A DNA stretch of 64,000 nt from Fasciolopsis buskii (GCA_008360955.1 LUCM01008236.1:26486-90485); one strand, 5' to 3'; positions 14,201 to 27,293 are shown, counted from the first letter of the stretch. The notes: generated by a model not told the origin, from the sequence alone. Translations and numbers: made by a program.

Positions 14201-17200
14201 TTCAAGATCACGACAATGTGATATGCATCGTCAAATTGGGTGTCGCTTTCCAAAGGCCTGTGCACCTAATGGCCCTATGATATCACCCAATTGAGGCTTT
14301 GTTTTAACAAGAGGCCGATAAAACATCGTTTTTTAACTCAGGTCCTTGGAACTACCATAAATATTTTTATAACACTGCTAATGATATTTTAAGAATGAGC
14401 CAGGATTATTCAAAATTATTCTGAAACCATTAAAATTTGATATTCGACTAGTCCACTGAGGTCTTGTTTCAGAGATCAAAGCGTCATCCACTAGAAATGA
14501 GGTCATTCACTGGTCGTAACTGTCTGCTCTTTTACCCATGGCTTACATGCAAACGTGCTATTTCCATAACTTGGTAAATGGATGCACGTTTATACAGTCC
14601 TCAGTTATGTTTCGATACGAATATGAAACTATTCAAGAAATTGCCGGGATTCACCAGCCTTTAACTTTTCTTGATTGTGCTGTTTAATAGTACACAAAAT
14701 ATCGCTGATTCATCTTGTTTCCGTGGATCTGTTTCTGTGAATCCATCTTCCTGTGATCGACGTTCGTTGTGATGTCAAAAAAATATCGCTCGTCAACTTG
14801 CGAATGCGGGCGCTCATTCTGATACGGGTTTAATTCGGCCGCGCCTATCGAAGCAAGAACTGCCATGTAGGTTTTGAAAAACGCTTTTCTAATGTTCGAA
14901 TCCATGGATTATGTTAGGTCTGCCGGGATAGAGACCCACTGTTGGAGTCATTTCTATCTGAGTCAGCCAGCTTTCATATATATTTTTTATATTAGGTAAG
15001 GTGCCGCTTGCCTGGAAACATGTCATCAATTTCAGATTGCCTCCATCATTGATTTGACATGAAGATGGGAAGTTATCATTTCTTCTCTCAGTTTCATAGT
15101 CGACCTCAGTCCGGGCCGAGCGCATTTCAAGTGAAGCAGCCGGAATTTCCAGGATTTCCGGACATTGAGTTACGATCACTCCCGCATACAATGTCAGAGG
15201 ACGATTGCCGCAACTTGAATTATTTGTATTCATAGCCTAAATTATCTCTGGTGCAAAACTGATTGTACAAGCCATTTTTCTTCATGCTAATTTGGCTACT
15301 ACCTTTAGTCAGTAACATTAGTACATAAGATGTTTTTTAATGAGTCAGGTTTGGTGTGTCAAGACAGACCGCTGACCTTTCCAACTAACCAAGTTTTTCA
15401 CAGATGTTCGTCTTGACATTATAAAGCATTTTTTTGAGATACCTTTGCTTCATGCTTGCCGATTATAGCTAAAATACCGACATTCTGTTAAGTCTTGTCG
15501 GGCTATTTAAACTTATGTGCATTTAACAATGAGTAACTCTTTGTCCTTTGCTTGGGCCCAACCATTGACCATTGAAACGCACTCATCAAAGTCATGGATG
15601 CCTTAATTTCACAATTTTCTTCTCGATAAGGATGCTGCTTTTGACTGATCACAAATTTCACTCTAGTCTGTAACAGCGGCGCAGATTACTGACGAAGACA
15701 CCCATCTTGCGCTGAGCTTTTTTAGATGCTCACTTGGTTCAACTACGCAATCTGGTTACTTTGCAAGGGATGTTTTATTGTTTTGATTCCCAGCAGCTCC
15801 TTGGGAATGTGAAATTTCTAGACAGGCTGCTTTTGATTTTCCACTGATTAACAAAGTAAATAAAATTCGTCTCCGTGAAGTTGGTCGTGAATGGGCAAAA
15901 TAATAATAATGTTGTGGTCGTTCAATCTATCTTTAACATTGTCTTGCATCGAAACAGGAAACATGGACGAACTCAGCTATGTACATGGACATGTGAAAAT
16001 AACTTGTCATGTGGTTTGGGTTTTTGTTTTGGTCACGAACGGCAATGGAAAACATTTAGCATCCAATTCACTCCGTTTGAACACAAATGCCTTAGTGGTA
16101 GATAAGTAGCGGTAAATTCCTTTTGGAATCTTCAATTTGATGAAAGCTTCCAGTTGCCTAAACAGCTTCCGCAAATCGATGAAATGATTATCATTTCTTA
16201 GATTAGGGGCAATCGACGTCAGCTTGCGCTTTGGGAAACGTGTCTTTGATCTGCAGTGAAAATGGGAAATTAATGAGGCGAATGTGACGCAGACCAGCGG
16301 AATTATAGGTATTTTTCATTCCTTTCAACAGGTTCTTGATTGTAACGCTAATTCTAACAGTAAAACAGTCTAGAATATTGCCAGCCATTCAGCAGAAGCC
16401 ACTCTGACTGGAGTGCAGTGATTTGCACTAAATGTTTTTTTTTCATAAAGCTGTCTATTCTCAACCATGTGTGCTAAACTCGGGGCATATAGTTTTCGGT
16501 AGTTTGCAGTAGGATTAATGCTCATTACCAGTCGAAGTGAGTACTAAGGAATTCATTGCAAAAAGATGTTTCGGCAATTACTATCATCAAAAATGTGACA
16601 AAATTCCAGCATATTGGAATCGAGCTGCTGACTCATTATTAGAATGGCAAAAATAAGAAATAACGACTTTTGCTTACCTTTACTGCTACGTAGCAAACCA
16701 CAGCAATGCATTGGAGGCCCTGTTCACATTCCACTTGGTTCACTAGAGATAATCCTAGCAACGGCTTTCCGTATTTAATTTCTTGGTTCAAAACCTATAA
16801 ATTTTCCCGCTTCGTGTTCAGATATTTTCTTTCCAACTTAGAGCCCAGCAAATGTCAGCTTCTTTCAGTCCAGTTAGAAGGCAACGATACTGGAAAGTAA
16901 GCTGCCGATTAAGGAAGCGTCTTTGAAATATTTTCCAATTTCACCCTGAAAGATGGATTTTTATTAACTCTGCTGAAGAGGGCTTGCCATTGACGGACAC
17001 ATGAAGTGATTTTGCGCAATAGACGAACAAATTAGCAAAAATCAAGGTTCATCAAGTATTGTTAATGCTCACTGGACCGTTAAAAGACTGAGGAGAAAAA
17101 TTGGAAGGAATTACCGTTGAATTTAAGCAATTTGCCTTAATCATTTCGTTATTCGACAGTCAAAATCGGATCGCCATCTTTCCAATGTGTGCGTAAACAA

Positions 17201-18070
17201 ATTTTTCGCCAAATGACCTAAAACCAGAGACGCAAGACGAGCTCATCGATTTGGATTTCGCAGCTTATATTACCTCCATCCAGGTTTTTACGGTCGAAAC
17301 GGCCAACATTGGCGACGTTGGGGCGAACTCATTTGATGAGGCGTAAACATTAACTGTCATTGACGCCATTCCATCATCTCCGAACTGAGACATGAATCCA
17401 GAACCAACGACTTTTAATCGAACGCCTCCATGCTAACTTTTGTGGCTCTTGATGATTTATTGAATTTCCCGCTTATCCTTTAATGATTTTTCAAGGTCAT
17501 AAAGAGTGATGCTTGGTGATCCTCAACGATGATAGATGGTTTAGCTGAAAGAGTTCATGGAAGATGCAGGTTGTTTAAATGACCAGCAAAGCTTGAATTT
17601 CGTGTATCGTAATTAACAGGAATTTGGTATATTCTTCAAAGCTACTTATCATTGACTTGTTAGAGTATGTAGATCTAAAGTGACCATGTCATTATATATC
17701 ACTTGAGCACCGCATATAATTGCTTAGCTCGGGAATATCAATTGGCCAATTTCATTGGGTTCAAAATTGGCCGAAGAATATTTATAGTTTGCATTATCGG
17801 GGTTACTTTGGTGTTTTATTCTACGGTGCATCAGCCGCTACATATATGCGGCTTTTATGTGGTGGATGCGCTCACCGACTTTTATTTGGTCAAAAAGCCC
17901 AGTTTTGTGTCTCATACCATAAAAATCCATACGCGTGCAACCACGGCGAATATCTGGTCATGGAAGCTTCACAGAAGACCAAGTGAATACGGGAGATGAG
18001 AAAGTGCGACCAATTGTACTTTGCTCTACATTGTCTCAGTTGTAAGCTCCAACGGACAGCAGCGGATGAC
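11255..18070. other. No recognisable gene; small tandem duplication at 13800
   Basis: No exon or RNA gene is recognised. A 13-base unit (tgttctatgcatc) occurs twice in direct tandem at 13800-13825. A short AT-rich tract lies near 11400. Open stretches such as 14889-15233 on minus show no recognisable motif. Confidence 0.45.
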
Positions 18071-18312
18071 AGGACCAAATGATGTAAAGAGTGTATCGAA
18101 AAATCGATGCGCCATGTATTGGTTTTAATTGTGAATGATATAATGTTAATAACACAACGTTGTTGGTAGATGTAATGAGCCAACTTTTCGACTACCGTGG
18201 GTAGTCATTCTCAAGAATTGTAAAACTTGCCTTGAGAAAGACTACCCACGGTAGTCGAAATGTTGGCGCATTACATCTACCAACAACGCTGTTATTAACA
18301 TCATTCACAATT
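18071..18312. repeat. Fold-back repeat, older copy
   Basis: This segment matches the element at 57867-58128 along its length, starting with the shared leader that contains gtgtatcgaaaaatcgatgc. It forms an imperfect inverted repeat, with the left arm at about 18127-18215 and the right arm at about 18231-18312. The arms have several substitutions, and the right arm lacks bases that are present in the left. The arms carry the motif in which gactacc and ggtagtc form a stem just before gaaatg. Compared with the other copy, the spacer has lost about ten bases. No clear target-site duplication remains, so the insertion is older. The motif resembles the repeat ends of Penelope-like retroelements, but no coding part is present. 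Confidence 0.85.
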
Positions 18313-19464
18313 AGCGACGCATGACCATTACATAGATGCATGGCAAGCTATTTCGAAATTTGCAATTTGACTACTGGGAAGCCGTCTAGTAGGATGAAAA
18401 CTAATCACAACCTGCAGCTTCTGAACATCATGCCAAAAAGTTGGCTTGGCCAGGAAATGAGGTTACCCACATCACAACCCAGGAAATCATTTTTCGTACC
18501 TTTGTAAGATTCTGCTAGATTTCACCAGCGGTGATCAAGAAGTTTGGAAGCGAAATTCGGCTTTTCGCTTTAATGTGTTAATCCTTTCCCCAGTACTCAG
18601 ATCCAATATGCTACTGACCCTTCCTGAAATGCAGAACATGAATTCAAAAAACTAAAATGACGTAAAATAGATCATTGGGTGTTGCCGAAGACTGCAGTCA
18701 TGCGAAAATTATGCCTTCGCTATAGCCATGGCCTGCGCAGTCTTTCATGCACCAAACTGGCTTGTCATGCCTCGCACTGACTGTCGTACAGGCTTGCCGA
18801 TACAACCTCTTACGGGGCTTCCTCCGGAAATTCGTTGCTATGGTTTTGATTTCTGTTATTCACAATAATGCGTCTCTTTAAAAACAATATTCCTCGCAAT
18901 TCCGTTTATTCGTTTCAATTTCGTAACTCGGCTCATGTATTATAATAACAAAGTGCAATCCCCCTTCTTCTCTATTTATTCTGAGTCAAGATAAACATGA
19001 TGCCAGGTTTAAGGTTACCATTACATTTATGTTTAAATTTCTTTATCCTCTGGCTGAATTTTGTACTGTCGGTTGCCCATAGAAAAAATGTACTAAATTT
19101 ACTTCTTTAAATCTCAGTCGAGCGGCTTTCAATCTGAAGTTATTTGTTTGGAATTCCTAATCGAGTGTCCTTAATCTGTGTGCAAAAAACAGACATGTGG
19201 CCTTTTAGATGGTCTTATAAATCATCCGGGTGATCCGGTTCACATTATGAACTCGCTGTTAGTGTTGCTATTTGTGAATGATAAATGCGGAAATCAGGTT
19301 ATAGAGATTACGAATTATGTTGATTAGAATTCCCACTCTGCCGAGTAACTATGATTCCCTCGCTCAGTTGCTTGCTGCATGCATCACCCCTTTTGGTTAC
19401 ATTTGTCACCTTTCTTGACTTCAAATATTTGATTAGGTGATTGTCTTTTTAATCTTTCAGCTGG
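18313..19464. other. No recognisable gene
   Basis: Nothing supportable is seen on either strand. Confidence 0.45.
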
Positions 19465-19536
19465 CTTCCCGGATGAGAATCGAAGCCCAACCTTTTACGG
19501 GACAAGCGGAGATACTCACCACTGTACCACCGAGGA
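19465..19536 (-). pseudogene. Decayed tRNA-Asp(GTC)-like sequence
   Basis: Read on the minus strand this is 72 bases, the normal length of a tRNA-Asp body. It keeps the tRNA-Asp start tcctcg, the D-arm and A-box region (ggtacagtggtgagtatc) and the GTC anticodon inside ttGTCcc. The B box is damaged (gcttcgattct). Anticodon-stem and T-stem pairs are disrupted by substitutions, while most acceptor pairs survive. It is therefore a tRNA-Asp pseudogene or the head of a tRNA-Asp-derived SINE, not a working tRNA. Confidence 0.7.
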
Positions 19537-22500
19537 TGGAGTTCAGTTTCACAGATTGTTCGTGTCAACTTCAGTCATGTACTCTTCCGCCCAGTTGAGA
19601 ATTTGGATGTATTGATATGCTTCATCTCCCGATCGATACTTTCATCTGCCGTTCTCGCATTTCGAAAAAAAGCAACAGCGTTTATTAACCATTTGTCTCC
19701 CCCTATTCTGCTCTGTTTTAGGCACTTACATGGGTCAATTTGCCCATCGATCACTCACTAATCGTTCAAGTGAATGATTGACATTCCGGCAAACTGAACT
19801 ATGGGATTCCGCATTTAGTATCTGGGCCAACTGAGCGTCCGGTTGAACCACGCATCCATAATGTACAGTCGACTAATAATTTCCGACCATTTGAAAAACA
19901 GATATTCACACGCTTAGTGATGTGCCTGGCAATGAAGCCAAATACGGATAAGCTCTTGCCAGGATGTAAAGTATTCTAACTGGTAAGAAAATACGCCCAA
20001 GCGTCCAATGCATTCTTTATCGTTTGGTCTGTACCGTTGGTGCCGAGTTGCCTAACATCTGCAGCATGTTCACTCTGGTCCATTAGTTTCTACCGGTGGG
20101 GCAGACTTCGTTTCAACCGGAGATCGGCTACCCGGAGGAACCAAGCAAGGATCACAATGTAGTAGATACGGGATGCTTAGTAGAACAGTTATCTTAATAG
20201 AATGATCTTTAAGCTACGTTTCCCAATCTTTGTTATTTTACTAGAATTCGGAAACCAAAATAAATTTCTTGGCATAAGTGGTGCATCTGTTTGAAAAAGG
20301 TGGATTTGTTCGAAAATTTTGGAGGAATAGGCAGCTTACCTTTCTGGTACTTTCCTACTACAGATTTTGGCATTCCGAGGTGATATATAGCCACCCAGTA
20401 TGGTTCGTGTCTTAAAACCGGACAAGTGTTCGCAACGACTGACCAACGAACCTACTATGTTTACATTGCACAGCGAATCATTCAACGAATACCCATTGCT
20501 GGCCGATACGTAGGTCGGTAAAATTGCAGAGAAATAATGACTAACTATTTTGCAGCTGTTCAGACGAAAACCTTATGCGCCATCGTTGCGCTGTTCTGTT
20601 TTGTTACAAATAATGACGAGATTTTGAAGAATTATTTCGTTTTGTTTTTCTGATTTTTCTTTACTGAAATTTCGTCCATTCAATTGATTTTAATTTTCAA
20701 CCATCTACTGCTGTTATGCAATAGCAACCATTGATCACTATTGCGATTTCATATCACTAAGTGCGATTGATCAGAACTGTCGTCTGATCCGAAGAGCAGA
20801 CAACTGGATTGAATTGAAGCATGTGGAATAAATGGCTAGATGTAATTTTGTACCCAAAGCGAAAGGTTTTTACTAAATCATTCTAGTTCACTCTTAGAGA
20901 CAAGAGCTATAATTTGTCATTTGTGCACTATGGATTGACTGCGATCTAAAGTTAGGAGGCTACGACGCCGATATTTTGAACGATGGCTAAATGTGCTTGT
21001 CTCAATTAGCGCTAGATTCACAAAATATGGTACTACGATAGAGGCGCACAACGAATTTATTTTATCTGAAATCCAATCCCAGGTTTTATGATTTTGGAAC
21101 TTGTAAAAATAATCAAAAGAAGAACACAGTTATGGATGTAGCCAGCTGTCGTAACAAATAGCAAGAAGTAATACGATGACTCTTAGGTAATACTTGAATA
21201 TTCTGTAAATCTACGCAAATTGACGACCAGAAATCGATGAGGTATTTATGACATTGTGAATGGCTGTCGTGCAATTCTGATTTGTGCACAACTAACCTCA
21301 CCCTTTCATAACACAGTCCCCACCTGTTCAAATTAGACGTTGGCGAATTTCTGATGCAAACTATAGCTGATATCAGAAGAAACATTTTCCCGTATGTTTT
21401 ATGTACTTTAATAAGAATTCTTCACGATGGGCGTATGTCCTAACTCTGTTTTCTATCCCAACCGCTTCTCACCTACACTGGGAATCGCATCAGTTCAAAC
21501 GATGTAAGGCTTCTCGCTTTCATCCATCAATGAATCAAAGAAAACCAATAGGTTATTCTGTCATTTCCAAGCCCCGTTTGTACGGGCTATGATATAATTT
21601 TTGAACAGCATGACTGCGACAACATGGCCGTATTCACGTTGGCCGAAAGTGATACAAATGTTGCCTACTACCCTGCAGGCGTGGATTGATAAACTATAAA
21701 ATTCGGCGATTGAGATTAATCTTGTCATGCCAGACAAACGGGCCCTCATTAGACAGAGAATCAGCAAGTTTCATGCACGAATGATTGGGTGAAGGTTGGC
21801 TATCTGAGGCAACAAAATCATCATTACTTTTTAATAGGCAATTATTCACTCAATTTTTTAGTAAGTGTCCAGCCGTAAATTTAAGACTGTTGGTGGAATG
21901 CAATTAGTTCTCGATGAAGAAGCATAGAGCATAGGAATAGGGTTTGTCATGGAAAGACAGTAAAGCATCACTTTTATGTCAATAACAAGCCAAGCGCTAT
22001 CAGTTATTGCCAGTAAATTTCAATGTTTTTCAGGCTATCCATTACGAAACAAGCAGATCTTGGATCATGTGTAAATAGTCAGTTGATGATCATTCAAATT
22101 TCCTTACCAAAGTTCGTTTTGATTCGTCACCATGGAATGATGCACAGTTCTGAGCAATCCGCTCCTTTCGAAAGGAGAACAACAAAACGGGATCTGATTC
22201 CGAACAAATTGTCAAACGGAAGTTCAAGCCATATCTCTTCGGATGACAGAAGTAAGAACACTCTGAACATGTTTACTTTGTCACAATAGCCGTTGAAAAC
22301 TGGTTGAGATCACCGTAATGTGATGCTTTGTATGCCTCGTGACCAGTGATTCATAATCGAGTAGAGGAGTTAACAGCAAAAATATGCAAGCACGTTTTTG
22401 GTCATATTCAAGAGGACGGTTGGATTGGAACACCGTAAAATTAGGGTGGCGAATAGTCGCAGACATCTGTTGAGTTGTGTGCCTAAAGTTTTCACTCGTC

Positions 22501-22737
22501 AGTTTGCCTTCATCATCACCTATTGTCTTTTATCTTTCATTCGCTGTCTGTTTAATTTATTTAAAAAGGTCTGCCAAGTTGCTCAAGGTTTACTTCAGAA
22601 TCAAATCGATGAGTCCTATTATTTTACTTTTATCCCCGTGTTTTTACCCGGATGCATGCCATCCTATACGAGATGACTTTAGCTCATTAGACCCCCTGAA
22701 CAGTTTGTAAGTTTTTATCTACAGTGAAATTGTAATT
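19537..22737. other. No recognisable gene
   Basis: No exon, RNA gene or repeat is recognised. Open stretches of 60-90 codons occur on both strands at the rate expected by chance. Confidence 0.45.
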
Positions 22738-22757
22738 GTCATCATCATCATCATCGT
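22738..22757. repeat. Short (ATC)n microsatellite
   Basis: About six ATC/GTC trinucleotide units. This is an outlier of the larger imperfect tract 0.5 kb downstream. Confidence 0.8.
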
Positions 22758-23282
22758 CGTGAACAACATCCGGATCCTAATAATAATCAGCATCATCGGT
22801 GCAAAGGGTACAAGGCCACAGTAACAAAGGTAACATCACCTCGGACGTTTGCAATCAAGTGGTCCAGCTTGATGAAACGCATTGCACCACAGTGTTGAAA
22901 ATGAGCCCTGGAAACGAACCCAGCTCACCAACCTGCCATACTCACTGTGTACGAACATATCAAGGCAAAAAAATAGGTAAAAGCCGATTCGAAGACTCAT
23001 TATAAGAGGCAAAGCTGTAAATTGCTATGGAAGGACGGTATTTGAAGTCTGACATGCAGCATTAACTATATTAATGTATCAGGTTTTTTAAACAACTCAA
23101 CAACAGGAAATTTGTGACAAAACTCCATGGTAAAGGTCCGGAAAACCAAGAAAGGAAACAGAACAGTCGCTACCACTACCAAGGTTAACATGTAGTTAGC
23201 TGACTCACAAATTAGGTTGACTACACATAACATGCCTGAAATTAAGCACGAGGATGACAATAGAAGTTGTCAAAACCATGGT

Positions 23283-23613
23283 CGTCAGCTTCCAAATCAT
23301 CGTATCACTAACATCATCATTCTACTCATCAACATCTGAATCATCATCATCATCGATTCCTCATCATTCGGATCCCGCCATCATTGTCATCATCCGCATG
23401 AACATCATGATCACCGTCATTATCATCAGCCCCAGTGCCATCATGATTCCCGTTATCCTTATCACCAACATCATCATCGTCATCGAAATCAGCTTCATTG
23501 TCGACGTTCCCGTAATCATGATCTGAATCATTATGTTCATCAGTATCACGTTCATCATCATCCTCACAACCCTTATTGATAGAATCATCATCATCGTCCG
23601 AATCAGCCCCCGT
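23283..23613. repeat. Imperfect ATC/GAT trinucleotide tract
   Basis: About 330 bases are dominated by cat/atc units on the plus strand (gat/atg on the minus), interrupted by point changes and other triplets. One minus-strand frame through it (23350-23691, 113 codons) translates into an aspartate-rich acidic stretch. A second minus-strand frame gives Met/Ile-rich sequence. Both follow from the repeat. I treat it as a degenerating microsatellite or minisatellite and not as a gene, since there is no ATG or splice context that clearly marks the acidic frame as coding. Confidence 0.8.
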
Positions 23614-24074
23614 TATTATTATGGTTACCTTCACTTTTGTCCACTCCATCGACTTTGATTGTCTGCCCAAGTGTGGATAACGCGATATCATCTCAGCTCA
23701 TTCTGGCTATCACATAAACAGAATCGGCTATTCTGCTGTCACATATCGGCGGCACTTTATCCCCTGCGCGACTTCCCAGTTCCAAATTCGGTATTGTTGA
23801 TGATTCAGAGTTGGCTTCTACCCCAGACATACTGGTGCCCGAATTTTCGAAGCCTAGTGTTTCCTAGGTTGCGGTTATTCACCAGTATTACTCGGTTGGG
23901 CGACGGATTTACCATAAACTTTTTCTTCTCGGTCAATTTGTCTAGGATGGAAAGGTATGGCTTATCTTTGCTTGCCTGGTCCCGGTTAGTGTGTCCAACA
24001 GACACTGAAGTGTGTGACATTTTGCGACAGATGATGAAAAGTTATTTTAATTTTGGGTGAAACTTCAGTGTTAA

Positions 24075-24103
24075 GTGTGTGTGTGCGTGTGTGTGTGTGT
24101 GTG
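24075..24103. repeat. (GT)n microsatellite
   Basis: An almost pure GT tract of 29 bases with one GC interruption. Confidence 0.9.
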
Positions 24104-25080
24104 AATGCTTATAGCCTTTGACTTTACATTTGTGCAAAAAATATCAGTTTGGTGTTTCTGGTGAATTTGGCCAAATTCAAGGAGCATTCAATTAATAACC
24201 CGGCTGATCGGAAGACATGCTCGGACAGAGGGAAATCTCTTTCCTCTTATTTATTAGGCCCAAGTAATTTCAAAAGATACTCCGTAATTCAGTGCTGTTA
24301 ACAGAATCGAAGCGAGTGCTTAGTAAACTCATGTACCAAAGGAAAATAGTGAGAATATGAGTTTTGCTCCATGATCTGACTTTGAAGACACTGTCATTTC
24401 ACACTCTGTTGATAAAATACATTGTCAGACTATTTTGTTCTGGCTAGCTAATTTTCATTTCACGGTATTTCCCTGGTTCCTTAGCTAGTTTTCCATCCCG
24501 AAGTCGACGAAAACATACCAGCCGCCTTAGTCTAGGGATCAACTTGAATCTTAGCGGTTTGTCTAAAAGCAACACTACATGGCATAGCATTCGTCCCCCA
24601 CTGATACACAACGTGCAGAAACCCACGAACATCCATTGTGAAAGACTCAAGAAACTTTCCACCCGAACAGTACCTGATAATAGGCTTGATCATTTATGCT
24701 AACTTCATCACTTTACTTTAACACGTTTGTTTTACTGGAGTGGTTCAGACCAATATTCGCTCCTCCTAGTCCTCATGCCTTCGATGTGGGTGCTTCATCA
24801 ATATTTTGTTACGCTATGTCAGCCCGTTGTTAGCGTAATTTGATCGCCAAACATCTACCACAATTCTGACCCTGTTTCTCTCCATTGCTCACTTTATGCC
24901 ACATGGACCATTTCTGATTTTGGCTCTGGAAATACGCGTCAACTGAGAAACCACCAGTAATTATAGTCTCTTACCTTGCTTCCTGCACCCTAGATAGTGT
25001 CGTAACAACCGATTCCTTTGTAACATTTGCTCTTTTTGTGATAAACCACTCAATATTTGATTATTTCTTGCAGTTGGAAC
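24104..25080. other. No recognisable gene
   Basis: Nothing supportable is seen before the acceptor-like site at 25077-25080. Confidence 0.45.
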
Positions 25081-25320
25081 TCAAATTATGGGCTCAGCAA
25101 TCACATCTGGTTGGGGTCCAAAGCATTTCCCGCTTCATCTTGCAATTGCAGTAAAACTATTTGGAATTCCCATCCGACGGGTTTGGGAGAACTGGTTGAT
25201 ACACGGCTCAAAATCTGGTCCCCTAACATTGCTGCAACTACACGCACATACTATGAAGAAAGAAAACAAAAACTCAACACCGCTTTTCGATGCAGCTACT
25301 AAAATAAAAAAAACTAAAAT
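25077..25320 (+). other. Possible terminal exon, converging on LC8 gene 1
   Basis: A good 3' splice-site context (tatttgattatttcttgcag) is followed by two overlapping open frames of about 80 and 90 codons. An A-rich stretch then holds aataaa-type hexamers at about 25303-25340. The arrangement resembles a last exon that converges on the 3' end of the minus-strand LC8 gene. Neither translation is recognisable, I cannot choose between the frames, and no upstream exon is identified. Confidence 0.15.
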
Positions 25321-25357
25321 AAAACTAATAAAACTAATAGAGATAATAATGAAGCTG

Positions 25358-25363
25358 TTTATT
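25358..25363 (-). promoter_or_regulatory. Poly(A) signal of LC8 gene 1
   Basis: The canonical AATAAA on the minus strand lies 19 bases after the TGA stop of LC8 gene 1. This implies a very short 3' untranslated region. Confidence 0.6.
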
Positions 25364-25381
25364 TGACATCATGGTTTACAT

Positions 25382-27293
25382 TCACCCCGATTTGAAGAGC
25401 AGAATCGCGTAACTCCCAAAGTAAAAATAAATGAAATGTTTCTTCTCATGTGTCACGTAGCTGAAATGGATGGAAAATGCAATTCGTCAGTAACTATGAA
25501 CATGAAGAGGGCAGTACACTGAACTACTATCTAAAATGAAATACACAGTCGTCAGAAGCGAGGCGGAATAAAGATATCGGCTGAATTACGGGATGGTAAC
25601 TAAGCGCCACTATTCTAACATGTTTTGTGGGTTATTCTCTCACGGTATCGCAAGATGTGCCGTTTATAGGAAAGTTATGACTGTCATTGAGATACTGTTG
25701 AAACGAAGCGTCCGGCCGTCGGAGGGTTTGAACATGCAACACATTCCACGCAAGCAAGCTGATATTTACGGCCTCCAACGGGCCAGGAAAGAGATAGAGA
25801 AGAATTCATTCCAGGCTTGAAACAATTTGTGGTGCACGAATAACATTAAACCGTATTTTGATTAGCACAACAAAAATACAGATATCCTAACATAGCGGCT
25901 GATAAAATGGAACATATCAAAAATAAAAAGGCTTCTTGCAGAATATAAAGGTTATCTTAGCAGATGATTCTTTTGGGGTCAGTGGTCAAGGACTGTGGAA
26001 AGAACAGCAATATGGTACGAAGCTGCTTTTAAGCTTATTTCATTACTCCAGTCAAGGCATACACATACGTATTAGATTTGATTTGCCTATTGTGTGAACA
26101 GTCGCACTGCACATTCGAATGAATCATCTCATGACTTAAGTTTACAAATTTTTTTCCTCTTAATCTCTATGTGATTGCGCGATCTTTTTTTCCAAAAAAA
26201 TATAATCCGATCGGGGTAAATCACGAGGAGCGAAGAGTGCAGTCACTTATTGTTTGAATAATACATTACAAACTACATATCTTATTCTGTTACAGAAACA
26301 ACTTATCATCATTAGGTGTGACTAAAATCGTAACGTGTCAGTTCCTACCACCCAATCTTTCGACGGCCAACGCAGTCGGAAACGCGTGGAACTAATCGCT
26401 TGGGGGCAGGCGCGACGAAATTAGTTTACCGATTGCTGATTGTACTCCGTCTCTGCGTTGACGAGCTTTCTCAGGAGTTGCAGCCCCAATGTGGCGTTGT
26501 AAATCATCACCTTCATCGCTGACATGCTACCACTAATTGTACCACTATTGTTGCTGCCATTAATTGCTACTCCATCACTTACCATAGTGATTGCTGTCAT
26601 ATGTACTACTGTAGTAATAAGAATACTACTATGGCCGGTTCTTTCCATTCATGTAACATTAATCATCTATGGAGTTTGCCGGTTACTTAATTACCTTGAA
26701 CTGAAAGACGTCTTTCACAGACTGCGTGTGCACGCGTGTGTGCGTACGATGAGCTGCTAACTCATACAATCAGGGTGCAATAGGAGTCACTAATAAATGG
26801 AGGATTTAGTCAAACGCTTAGTACGGATGTGAACCACCTAGCTTTCCATATATAAGCTCATCATTGGTGCACAATAGCTCTCCTTCACCACTAGTACCTT
26901 CAGTAGCAGGATCGTTGTAATGATCATTCACTGTATCGCTGCATGCTTTCCGCCATCCTAACATCCCTCGTTAGTCACTCCATGAGAGAGGCCATGATCC
27001 GTATGTAAGAGTAAATCGATTCCGTACCTCAAACAAGAACTATTCCAGGCCAAAAGCGCAAAACGTCAAACGATTGTTGCTAAGCCCACACATCAGACTC
27101 ACCTGCCGTAGGTTTTACCGACAATGCAATGCCACGGGCCGGAATGAGCTTTGTCGAACGCTTTTTTAATGTAGGCTGCTATGTCCTTCTCCATCGAATG
27201 TTTGCTGATCGCCTCACAGGCAATATCGACCGCCTCCTGCTGTAACTCCTCGTCCATGTCGGCATTTTTCACTACAGCTTTGTGTTCACTCAT
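25382..27293 (-). CDS. DYNLL: LC8-type dynein light chain (gene 1), two exons
   Basis: This gene encodes a complete 89-residue LC8 light chain, the usual family length. Exon 1 is 27103-27293 and exon 2 is 25382-25460. The 1642-base intron has GTGAGT and TTTCAG borders and splits Ser-64 in phase 2 (AG|C). LC8 proteins are small homodimers that dock on dynein intermediate chains and many other partners through a groove formed by strand beta-3. Helix residues [11 protein letters not shown] (34-44) and the core WHCIVG (54-59), SYVTHE (64-69), FIYFY (73-77) and AILLFKSG (82-89) are intact, including His-55, Thr-67 and Ser-88. Compared with classical LC8, Lys-Thr-Tyr replaces Arg-Asn-Phe at 60-62, Ser-Tyr replaces Gln-Val at 80-81 and Pro is found at 53. 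These changes suggest a specialised paralogue, as is common in flatworm families. The start is the ATG giving [13 protein letters not shown], collinear with the family N-terminus. Confidence 0.95.
25593..25820 (+). other. Open stretch inside the LC8 gene 1 intron, antisense
   Basis: A 75-codon ATG-started frame lies opposite the intron. Its C-terminal half (for example [20 protein letters not shown]) is charged and helix-like. No family is recognised. It could be chance, and the rest of the intron (25461-27102) shows nothing else I can support. Confidence 0.12.
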
